Positions 1 to 5,609 of a DNA stretch of 11,346 nt are shown here, one piece after another (position 1 is the stretch's first letter; every line of letters begins with the position of its first letter). The DNA comes from an uncultured Erythrobacteraceae bacterium (GTDB taxonomy: Bacteria > Pseudomonadota > Alphaproteobacteria > Sphingomonadales > Sphingomonadaceae): contig CATMNW010000048.1 in the NCBI GenBank assembly GCA_950071875.1, forward strand, positions 1 through 11,346. The letters run 5' to 3'. The position numbers and the translations under genes are program-made. The notes under the pieces were generated by a model that did not search any database, was not told the DNA's origin, and saw only the letters and a program-made list of their open reading frames with translations.

Positions 1-169
1 TGCGAAAACGCGCAGTCACACCGGTCCCGCCGGCTTCGTCGATCGCAGCCTGCGATTTCTGTTCGAGAGATGCGATGAACCCGGGCGCCATCGGTTCCGC
101 CAGGAAATAGGCGCTGGTGCCCACGAGGGCCGCACCGGCAAGGATGGCGAGGGAAGGGCGGATCGACAT
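1..169 (-). CDS. Membrane-anchored envelope protein, N-terminal fragment (possibly OmpA family)
   Basis: Only the first 56 codons are inside the window; the gene continues past the left edge. The start is ATG at 169, followed by MSIRPSLAILAGAALVGTSA, a short basic head and a hydrophobic stretch (about residues 6-23) that reads as a signal anchor or signal peptide without a lipobox. After it come residues rich in Ala, Gln and Glu (FIASLEQKSQAAIDEAGG) ending in GVTARFR. This pattern resembles the start of sphingomonad OmpA-family proteins that have an N-terminal anchor, BON-like repeats and a C-terminal peptidoglycan-binding OmpA domain, but none of those domains is visible here, so the family is a guess. 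The gene lies 44 bp downstream of the vWA lipoprotein gene on the same strand and may be co-transcribed with it. The Shine-Dalgarno match is weak (AGG about 3 nt from ATG) and a small hairpin sits just upstream. Confidence 0.6.
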   Translation of the reverse strand, partial: MSIRPSLAILAGAALVGTSAYFLAEPMAPGFIASLEQKSQAAIDEAGGTGVTARFR

Positions 170-174
170 TGCCT

Positions 175-189
175 GCGGCTCTTAGCCGC
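175..189 (-). promoter_or_regulatory. Small hairpin just upstream of the start of the left-edge gene
   Basis: The sequence reads GCGGCT, CTT, AGCCGC: a perfect 6-bp GC-rich stem with a 3-nt loop. On the minus strand it lies in the 44-bp gap between the vWA stop (214) and the next ATG (169), with its near edge 5 nt from that ATG. No T-run follows, so it is not a classic intrinsic terminator. It could damp translation of the downstream gene by masking the ribosome site, or protect an mRNA end. A stem this short can also occur by chance in GC-rich DNA. Confidence 0.3.
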
Positions 190-213
190 CTGTCGACCCG
201 CCTGCCAAGGTCG

Positions 214-1968
214 CTATTCCAGACCGTCCGCAGTCTTGACCAGCTGGACAAACTCCTGCCGCCAGAAATCGCGCTGGTCGCCTGCGAGGTCGGCAACCTG
301 CGAATAGGAGTAATCGGCCAGCATGCTATCACCGCGCAGCTTCTGCCCGAAGGCTGCCACTGCACTTGCGAAGGCGAAATCGCCGCTCGGCGCGCGCGTG
401 GTGCGCAGTGCGGCCGCCGGAAGCGTGTAGGTCAGCAGCGAGGACTTCTCGCCGTCGGGCAGTTTGTAGCGCAGCTTGATGTAGGCCGCCTCGGCCGCCA
501 ATTGGTTCGCCCGGGCATCGGGCTCGTCCTCGTAGCGGCGCGACGAGATCCAGCCCTTTGCCCCGACAGGCACGACTTCGTAGAGTGCAGTGACCTGGTG
601 CCCTGCGCCAATGTCGCCCGCATCGATCGCGTCATTGTCGAAATCTTCTTCGCGCAGGATGCGGTTCTCGTAACCGACCAGGCGATACTGGCTGACCACG
701 GCAGGATTGAATTCGACCTGGATCTTCACGTCCTTGGCGATGGTAAAGAGCGTTGCGCCCATCTCGTCGCCAAGCACCTTGCGGGCTTCCAGCGCGCTGT
801 CGATGTATGAGTAATTGCCGTTTCCGTTATTGGCGACCTGTTCCATCATAGCATCGTTGAGATTGCCGCGACCGAAGCCGAGTACCGACAGCGTCACGCC
901 GGTTTCGCGCTTTTTTTCGATCAGTTCGACAAGCGATTCCCGATCCGACGTGCCAACGTTGAAATCGCCGTCGGTTGCCAGGATCACACGGTTCACTCCG
1001 CCTTCTATCCGGCTGGCTTCGGCTATGCGGTAGGCAAGCTCGATACCGGCACCGCCAGCGGTCGAACCACCTGCGTTCAGCTGGTCGAGGGCATCCTTGA
1101 TCCTGCGTTCGTCATTCGTCGGTTCCAGAACGAGACCCGCCGCCCCCGCATAGACAACGATCGACACGCGGTCCTTGTCGGTCAGCATGCCCGCCAGCTG
1201 GCGCATGGCAGTTTTGACCAGTGGCAGCTTGTCCGGGCTGGACATGGACCCGGAGACATCGAGGAGGAACACGAGGTTGGCAGGCGGCCTGTCCTGTTCG
1301 GGCATCTCATATCCTTCAAGCCCGATGCGAACGAGACGTGCCTCGCTGTTCCAGGGACTGACGGCCACATCCGTATTGACGGTGAAGGGTTGGTCGGTGG
1401 TGTCCGGCCTCTGGTAATCGTAGCGGAAGTAATTGACGAATTCTTCGGTCCGCACGGCAGCCTTGGGCGGCATCTGGCCTTCGGAAATGAAACGGCGCGC
1501 ATTGGTGTAGGCACCAGTGTCGACGTCGACCGAAAAGGTCGAGACGGGCTCGTTGGCCACGACCTTTACCGACGAGACCTCCTCACCCTCGTACTGGTCA
1601 CGGCTGGGCGGGGTCGGCACGAAAACAGGCGGGAAATACCGGTAGCCAGGATCCACGATCACGGTGCCGGTCTCTGCATCCACTAGCTGGTCGGACGTTA
1701 CGACCGATACCGGTGCGGCAGATTCCTGCACGCTTCCGTTCGCGATCCGCGCCCCGGTAACGATTACCGTCTGAGGCGCGGCATAGCCCTGCGAGGGCGG
1801 CGGTGGCGGTGGCGGTGGAGGAGGAGGTGGAGGCGGCGCCGTGCGCCCATTATCCGCAGCCCCTGTCTTGGAACCGGTCAGGACGATCTCGTCGCCCCCG
1901 CTTTGGGAAGCGCATCCGGCAACAAGTGCGGCAGAAGCGCAGGTGGCGGCAAAAATGGCGAAACGCAT
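214..1968 (-). CDS. vWA-domain lipoprotein, YfbK-like (vWF_A / DUF3520 architecture)
   Basis: This is a 584-residue predicted lipoprotein. I chose ATG at 1968 because GGAGGA (1975-1980) lies 6 nt upstream and because residues 1-19 (MRFAIFAATCASAALVAGC) then form a lipoprotein signal with Cys19 as the lipidated residue; the frame stays open to an ATG at 2022, but that would bury the signal. Then come an acidic/Ser linker, 14 prolines (45-58), and a TonB-receptor-like stretch (about 65-101). The conserved N-terminal module of this family lies around 140-225. The vWA domain starts near 230 with an intact metal-binding MIDAS site: D237, S239, S241 (DVSGS), T303 (GGSTAGG) and D333 (ATDGD). The C-terminal DUF3520-like part (about 400-582) ends FWRQEFVQLVKTADGLE. 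Proteins of this type are about 570-600 residues long; the E. coli relative is YfbK. The molecular function is unknown: vWA domains usually bind partner proteins through a metal ion. It probably faces the periplasm, anchored to a membrane. The gene is 86 bp from the flippase gene and may have its own promoter. Confidence 0.9.
   Translation of the reverse strand: MRFAIFAATCASAALVAGCASQSGGDEIVLTGSKTGAADNGRTAPPPPPPPPPPPPPPSQGYAAPQTVIVTGARIANGSVQESAAPVSVVTSDQLVDAETGTVIVDPGYRYFPPVFVPTPPSRDQYEGEEVSSVKVVANEPVSTFSVDVDTGAYTNARRFISEGQMPPKAAVRTEEFVNYFRYDYQRPDTTDQPFTVNTDVAVSPWNSEARLVRIGLEGYEMPEQDRPPANLVFLLDVSGSMSSPDKLPLVKTAMRQLAGMLTDKDRVSIVVYAGAAGLVLEPTNDERRIKDALDQLNAGGSTAGGAGIELAYRIAEASRIEGGVNRVILATDGDFNVGTSDRESLVELIEKKRETGVTLSVLGFGRGNLNDAMMEQVANNGNGNYSYIDSALEARKVLGDEMGATLFTIAKDVKIQVEFNPAVVSQYRLVGYENRILREEDFDNDAIDAGDIGAGHQVTALYEVVPVGAKGWISSRRYEDEPDARANQLAAEAAYIKLRYKLPDGEKSSLLTYTLPAAALRTTRAPSGDFAFASAVAAFGQKLRGDSMLADYSYSQVADLAGDQRDFWRQEFVQLVKTADGLE
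1666..1776 (-). other. TonB-box/plug-like segment inside the vWA lipoprotein
   Basis: Residues 65-101 read PQTVIVTGARIANGSVQESA and continue APVSVVTSDQLVDAETG. The pattern of (I/V)VTG(S/A)RI, then about ten residues, then APVSVVTSDQL is what mature sphingomonad TonB-dependent receptors show at the TonB box and the start of the plug. A second, weaker copy (DEIVLTGSK, residues 26-34) lies between the lipid anchor and the proline run. The rest of a plug or barrel is absent. The resemblance is by eye only. Confidence 0.5.
1795..1836 (-). repeat. Polyproline-coding triplet tract (14 CCN codons)
   Basis: Forty-two bases encode Pro45 to Pro58 of the vWA lipoprotein. On the plus strand it reads as a purine-rich run of NGG triplets (ggg, cgg, tgg, agg mixed). 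The codons vary, so it is not a pure triplet repeat. A run this long would be expected to need elongation factor P, and probably makes a stiff rod that holds the vWA domain away from the membrane. Slippage here would change the number of prolines without breaking the frame. Confidence 0.9.
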
Positions 1969-1974
1969 GGGCAG

Positions 1975-1980
1975 TCCTCC
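1975..1980 (-). promoter_or_regulatory. Ribosome binding site of the vWA lipoprotein gene
   Basis: The minus strand reads GGAGGA, 6 nt from the ATG at 1968. It is the strongest Shine-Dalgarno match seen in the window and fixes the start codon over the upstream in-frame ATG at 2022. Confidence 0.85.
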
Positions 1981-2013
1981 CCGATAGTTCGGGTATCGAT
2001 TACCTGTCCGGGC

Positions 2014-2031
2014 ACTGAACATCGACTGAAC
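2014..2031. repeat. Direct repeat ACTGAAC x2 with 11-bp period
   Basis: ACTGAAC occurs at 2014-2020 and again at 2025-2031, separated by ATCG, so the two copies lie one helical turn apart on the same face of the DNA. The pair lies upstream of the vWA start (read on the minus strand as GTTCAGT twice), inside the 86-bp gap. This spacing would suit a regulator binding as a dimer in tandem, but two 7-mers are weak evidence alone, and the second copy overlaps the left arm of the inverted repeat at 2026-2058. Confidence 0.3.
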
Positions 2032-2058
2032 GTTTCAGAAGAGCGATGAAACGATCAG
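2026..2058 (-). other. Imperfect 12-bp inverted repeat at the 3' end of the flippase gene (possible terminator or RNA hairpin)
   Basis: The left arm is CTGAACGTTTCA (2026-2037) and the right arm is TGAAACGATCAG (2047-2058): 11 of 12 positions pair around a 9-nt loop. The right arm contains the flippase stop codon (TGA, 2055-2057 on the minus strand). It is well placed to end the tsaD-gpsA-flippase transcript or to protect its 3' end, but no T-run follows in the direction of transcription, so it is not a textbook Rho-independent terminator. It could instead be an operator for the vWA gene. Confidence 0.4.
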
Positions 2059-3557
2059 GTCTCTGCCGGTTCGTCTTTGTCGAGATTACGCCTGAACAGC
2101 ACCCGGTCTTCGGGTCCGAAGCCGCGTTTCCAGATCACGAAGCCATAGATACCGAGAATTGCCGGAATGCCGACAAGCAGTTCTGCCCATTCTGGCAGCC
2201 GTGTCGCCAACCATCCTACCAAGACAGCCGGTGCGGCTGCCCAGACCAGCGGCCAGCGGAATGTGTTGATGGCATGTCCGAGTATTTTCGAAAGCAGTAC
2301 CGCTTTCACAAGGCTTGCCGTACCGAGCGCCAGCATCAAGGCGATAGCGGCAGCGGCGGCCTTATAGGCCTCGCCGTAACCGCCGCGGATCATGACCTGG
2401 ATCAGGATCACGGTCAGCACTGCCTGGAAGGCGATTGTCGCAATCGAGATCCACAGGTTGCGGACCCGGGCGACATAAACCAGCACGGCTTCCGAAACGA
2501 CCGCCGTTGCCGCAACGACTTCAGCGACCAGCAAGAAGGCCAGCGCGCCGGTACCACCGACGAATTCCGGTCCCACAAGACCCATGACCGCCTCGCCCGG
2601 AACGCCGAGTGCCAGCGCGATCCCCGCCTGCATTGCCACGATCCAGAAACCGACCTGGCAGATCTGCCGCGCAATCGCTTCGTAGTTTTTCGTTTTCAGG
2701 TTCTTGGTGATTACGGGGCCGAGAATGGGCTCGAAACTGGTCTTGAGTTTCTGCGGCAGCGAAGCGACCTGCTGGGCGATGTAGTACACGCCGACTGCTG
2801 TGGGAGCGGCGAACAGGCCGAGGATGAAGATGTCGACGCGGCGCGTTCCCCATTCGATGGCATCCGCCGTCGCGAGGGGTAGCGCGCGCATCGTCATCCT
2901 GCCCATCTGTACAGGATGCGGCCGCCAGTCGCGCGGCAGCCCATAGCTTCGGTAGAACGACCACATTCCGGTAGCCAGGCCGGCGTAGATCGATGCAAGA
3001 TACGCCATTGCCAGACCGGAATCGCTGACACTGGGCCAGAAGTAGAACGCACCCGCCATGATGGAGATTGTCCACGGCTCGACTACTGCCCTAGCGCGAA
3101 CGGTCGTCGCGATATCGTATTTGTAAGCCTGCGCGGCCAGTACGATCTCGGTCAGTGCATAACCGGGTATCGCAAGCACGATGAAGCGGTCGAGATCGGT
3201 GAAGTCGCCGCTGGGGAACAGTGGGGCAGGAACGAACCAGAAGAAAGCGGCAGCCAGCGCAGAGAAGACAAGCGCCAGCAGCATGCCGTCATGGACGAGA
3301 TTGGACGGGGGAGAATCTTCGCCGTCGGCCAGGCGCTGCGCGAGGCCTCTCTTCTCGCCCATGGCGCAAACCAGCGCGACGAGTTCCACCACCACTAGCG
3401 CCGAAGCGAAGCGACCCAGTGCATCGGGCCCGTAAAGACGGCCGGCGATGAACAGGAAGGGCAGGCGCGCCACGAGGCGCAGAATGAATCCGAAGAAATT
3501 CTGTCGCCCACCCTTGGCCAGGGCAGACATGTCATCGTCGGGTTTTTCGCTTGTCAC
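2055..3557 (-). CDS. Oligosaccharide/lipid flippase, Wzx/MATE (MOP superfamily)-like membrane protein
   Basis: This is a 500-residue polytopic membrane protein. I chose the GTG at 3557, whose GTGA overlaps the gpsA stop; an ATG at 3530 (nine codons later, no clear ribosome site) would give 491 residues. It opens with a short polar tail, then SALAKGGRQNFFGFILRLVA, typical of polysaccharide-type flippases (Gly-Gly, Asn and a long first helix). About a dozen hydrophobic segments follow, for example near 50-66, 91-110, 126-143, 162-175, 184-200, 241-262, 302-320, 337-362, 368-390, 397-422, 436-451 and 459-475. The stretch TRRVDIFILGLFAAPTAVGV (238-257) followed by YYIAQQVASLPQKLKTSFEP is the mid-protein signature of this superfamily. 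Such proteins move lipid-linked sugars or other lipids across the inner membrane. No glycosyltransferase or polymerase gene lies nearby, so the cargo cannot be inferred. It is probably co-transcribed and translationally coupled with gpsA. Confidence 0.82.
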   Translation of the reverse strand: MTSEKPDDDMSALAKGGRQNFFGFILRLVARLPFLFIAGRLYGPDALGRFASALVVVELVALVCAMGEKRGLAQRLADGEDSPPSNLVHDGMLLALVFSALAAAFFWFVPAPLFPSGDFTDLDRFIVLAIPGYALTEIVLAAQAYKYDIATTVRARAVVEPWTISIMAGAFYFWPSVSDSGLAMAYLASIYAGLATGMWSFYRSYGLPRDWRPHPVQMGRMTMRALPLATADAIEWGTRRVDIFILGLFAAPTAVGVYYIAQQVASLPQKLKTSFEPILGPVITKNLKTKNYEAIARQICQVGFWIVAMQAGIALALGVPGEAVMGLVGPEFVGGTGALAFLLVAEVVAATAVVSEAVLVYVARVRNLWISIATIAFQAVLTVILIQVMIRGGYGEAYKAAAAAIALMLALGTASLVKAVLLSKILGHAINTFRWPLVWAAAPAVLVGWLATRLPEWAELLVGIPAILGIYGFVIWKRGFGPEDRVLFRRNLDKDEPAET

Positions 3558-4546
3558 TCGGCCTTGCCCTGTTCGGCGCGCAATGGCCGCGACAGCAGAT
3601 CGGAGACTACCTCGCGCGGCGTATCGCCCTTGAGCAGGCCGTATACGGCAGTAACGATCGGCATGGCGACACCATGGCGGGCGGAAAGCTCGACGAGCAC
3701 GGGTGCCGTATGGGCACCCTCGGCCACCGTATGGCGATCCGCCATGAGGTCCTGCGCCTTGCGGCCTTCGCCGAGCGCCTTGCCGAGCGAAAAGTTGCGG
3801 CTCGAGGTGGAGGAACAGGTGAGCACGAGATCGCCCAGTCCGCACAGCCCGGCAAGGGTTTCCGCCCGCGCGCCCAATGCCTCGCCAAAGCGCAGCATTT
3901 CCGCATATCCCCGTGCAATCAACGCTGCTCGGGCATTCTGGCCCAGACCCAGCCCGTCAACCACGCCGCACGCTATTGCGAGCACGTTCTTGACCGATCC
4001 GCCGATTTCGGCGCCGGTCACGTCGTCCGAATAATAGGGCCTGAAAGTCTGGCGTGCGACGACTGGAGCGATGCGGTCCCATTGTTCTTCGCCTTCGGCG
4101 CAGGCCAAGGTCACGGCGGTCGGCAGACCGGCAGCGACCTCGTGCGCGAAAGTCGGGCCTGACAGCACCGCGATCGCGCTTTGCGGCGCCGCTTCCCTTG
4201 CGACATCGTTCATCAGACGGCCGGAACCTGCCTCGATCCCCTTGGAGCACAGCAGCAGGTCGCGAGGGTGCGAAGGCATGGCGGAAAGCACGCTACCCAT
4301 GTGCTGCGCCGGCGTGACCACCAGAAGCATGTCGAGCGCGGCCATTTCGGCAAGGTCCCCGGTCGCGCGGATGTTTTGCGATAGTTCTGCCGACGGCAGA
4401 AACAGGGAGTTGGTCCGGGAGGAATTGATCTCCTCAACCAGCTCTTCCTCCCGCGCCCAGATCGCTACCTCGCGGCCATCGCTCGCGAGCATCTGGGCAA
4501 GCGCCGTGCCCCATGCACCTGCTCCGAGTACGCCGACGCTGCTCAT
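3554..4546 (-). CDS. gpsA: NAD(P)H-dependent glycerol-3-phosphate dehydrogenase
   Basis: This 330-residue cytosolic enzyme reduces dihydroxyacetone phosphate to sn-glycerol 3-phosphate, the backbone for phospholipid synthesis. The length is normal for the family. The N-terminal Rossmann motif is GVLGAGAWGTALA (5-17); NSLFLP (46-51) matches the usual NxxYLP; VVTPAQ (76-81) and CSKGIE (100-105, K102) follow. LSGPTFAHEVAAGLPTA (128-144) is the family signature. The catalytic lysine is expected at K186 in GGSVKNVLAIACG, and GLCGLGDLVLTCSSTSSRN (233-251) carries the substrate-binding Asp, Arg and Asn. The start at 4546 gives an ATGA overlap with the tsaD stop and has AGGAG (4554-4558) 7 nt upstream; the frame is open further upstream, but that would run inside tsaD. 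The gene sits between tsaD and the flippase in one leftward operon. Confidence 0.97.
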   Translation of the reverse strand: MSSVGVLGAGAWGTALAQMLASDGREVAIWAREEELVEEINSSRTNSLFLPSAELSQNIRATGDLAEMAALDMLLVVTPAQHMGSVLSAMPSHPRDLLLCSKGIEAGSGRLMNDVAREAAPQSAIAVLSGPTFAHEVAAGLPTAVTLACAEGEEQWDRIAPVVARQTFRPYYSDDVTGAEIGGSVKNVLAIACGVVDGLGLGQNARAALIARGYAEMLRFGEALGARAETLAGLCGLGDLVLTCSSTSSRNFSLGKALGEGRKAQDLMADRHTVAEGAHTAPVLVELSARHGVAMPIVTAVYGLLKGDTPREVVSDLLSRPLRAEQGKAE

Positions 4547-5571
4547 GCCTTTACTCCTGCACCACGAACGGGTTCGGCCGCGGGGTCCAGCGGCCAGCGC
4601 GGCCGTGCGGATATGTCGAGAGGGTCGCTCTGCCCCAGACGTTCGATACCTGCCCAGGCGATCATGGCCGCATTGTCGGTACACAGTTTCGGTGGCGGGG
4701 CCGCAAACCGCATTTCGTGATCAGTAGCCAGCTTTTCCAACGCGGCGCGAACGACCTTATTGGCCGCAACCCCGCCGGCAACGACCAGAGTATCGACATC
4801 GCCCATGGCTTCGAAGGAAATGCGCAACCGGTCGGTTACACAATCGACGGCTGCCTGCTGGAAGCTCGCTGCGATGTCGGCGGTTTCATACTTGCCGCTT
4901 TCATGTGCACGAAGCACCGCGCTTTTCAGGCCGGCAAAGGAAAAATGCGGCTCTCCGCTACCAACCATGGGTCGCGGTAAGGGGACAGCGGCAGAATCGC
5001 CTTCGAGCGCGGCCCGTTCCACAGCAGGACCGCCGGGAAAACCAAGGCCAAGGATCTTGGCGGTCTTGTCGAAAGCCTCGCCCAATGCGTCGTCGATCGT
5101 GGTTGCAAGGCGGCGGTATTCGCCGACGCCTTCGACCTTCAGTATCTGGCAGTGCCCGCCGGATACCAGCAGAAGGGCATAAGGAAAGTCGATGCTTTCG
5201 TCGGCCAGCCTCGGGCTCAGCGCATGGCCTTCCAGGTGATTGACTGCGATCAGGGGCGTGTCTGTCGCCATCGCCAGCGCCTTGGCACTGACCAGCCCGA
5301 CCATCACCCCGCCGATGAGGCCCGGCCCTGCGGTCGCGGCGATCGCGTCGCAGTCGCACAGGTCGATGCCTGCGTCCTGCAACACGCCTTCGATCATCGG
5401 GGCAAGCCGTTCAGCATGCGCGCGCGCGGCAATCTCCGGCACCACGCCGCCGAAAGGCGCGTGTTCAGCGTCCTGCGACGCGATGCGCTGCGCAACGATG
5501 CGCCGCTCGCTGTCGACCAGCGCGACTGCGGTTTCGTCGCAGGAGCTTTCTATGCCGAGAACCAGTGCCAT
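4543..5571 (-). CDS. tsaD: tRNA N6-adenosine threonylcarbamoyltransferase TsaD
   Basis: This 342-residue cytosolic protein is the catalytic subunit that transfers the threonylcarbamoyl group to A37 of ANN-decoding tRNAs (t6A), working with TsaB and TsaE on the product of TsaC. None of those partners is in the window. It is a full-length Kae1/Gcp/YgjD-family member. It opens LGIESSCDETAVALVD (5-20), the ASKHA phosphate-binding start. FGGVVPEIAARAHAE (40-54) is the family signature. The metal-binding histidines are H112 and H116 in NHLEGH, with the third ligand D299 in CTDNAAM. SGGH (137-140) and VAGGVAAN (264-271) form nucleotide-binding loops. The ATG at 5571 has a purine-rich AAGGGGAAG just upstream. 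The gene heads the leftward operon and diverges from hemC over 38 bp, so its promoter must lie in that gap or inside the hemC coding region. Confidence 0.97.
   Translation of the reverse strand: MALVLGIESSCDETAVALVDSERRIVAQRIASQDAEHAPFGGVVPEIAARAHAERLAPMIEGVLQDAGIDLCDCDAIAATAGPGLIGGVMVGLVSAKALAMATDTPLIAVNHLEGHALSPRLADESIDFPYALLLVSGGHCQILKVEGVGEYRRLATTIDDALGEAFDKTAKILGLGFPGGPAVERAALEGDSAAVPLPRPMVGSGEPHFSFAGLKSAVLRAHESGKYETADIAASFQQAAVDCVTDRLRISFEAMGDVDTLVVAGGVAANKVVRAALEKLATDHEMRFAAPPPKLCTDNAAMIAWAGIERLGQSDPLDISARPRWPLDPAAEPVRGAGVKA
4554..4558 (-). promoter_or_regulatory. Ribosome binding site of gpsA inside the end of tsaD
   Basis: The minus strand reads AGGAG, 7 nt before the gpsA ATG at 4546. 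It lies within the last codons of tsaD and supports the short gpsA start together with the ATGA overlap at 4543-4546. Confidence 0.8.
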
Positions 5572-5609
5572 CCCGCTTCCCCTTAGCGGTATGGCTCGCT
5601 AGGGCAAGG
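5572..5609. promoter_or_regulatory. 38-bp divergent control region between tsaD and hemC
   Basis: Both operons read away from this gap. It holds the two ribosome sites: AAGGGG for tsaD on the minus strand, and AGGGCAAGG for hemC on the plus strand. There is too little room for two full sigma-70 promoters, so at least one promoter must extend into the first codons of the opposite gene. I see no convincing -35/-10 pair on either strand by eye, so no promoter box is called. Confidence 0.6.

Noticed and set aside
169..810. Open frame of 213 codons on the plus strand at the 3' end of the vWA gene
   Set aside because: It is antisense to the conserved C-terminal DUF3520-like part of the vWA protein and has no ribosome site or domain pattern.
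1969..2022. An 18-codon N-terminal extension of the vWA lipoprotein to ATG 2022
   Set aside because: It would hide the lipoprotein signal, lacks a ribosome site, and the downstream ATG has GGAGGA at ideal spacing.
2046..2882. Open frame of 278 codons on the plus strand, antisense to the flippase gene
   Set aside because: The product is rich in Arg, Gln, Asp and Cys with no recognisable domain, while the minus strand gives a coherent polytopic membrane protein. Treated as a shadow.
3558..3845. An upstream extension of the flippase frame into gpsA
   Set aside because: The extra residues are Arg/Gly-rich shadow sequence over gpsA; the GTG at 3557 gives a normal 4-bp overlap and a normal family length.
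4547..4684. Upstream extension of the gpsA frame into tsaD
   Set aside because: The Rossmann motif begins 3-5 residues after ATG 4546, which also has AGGAG upstream; the extension is not family-like.
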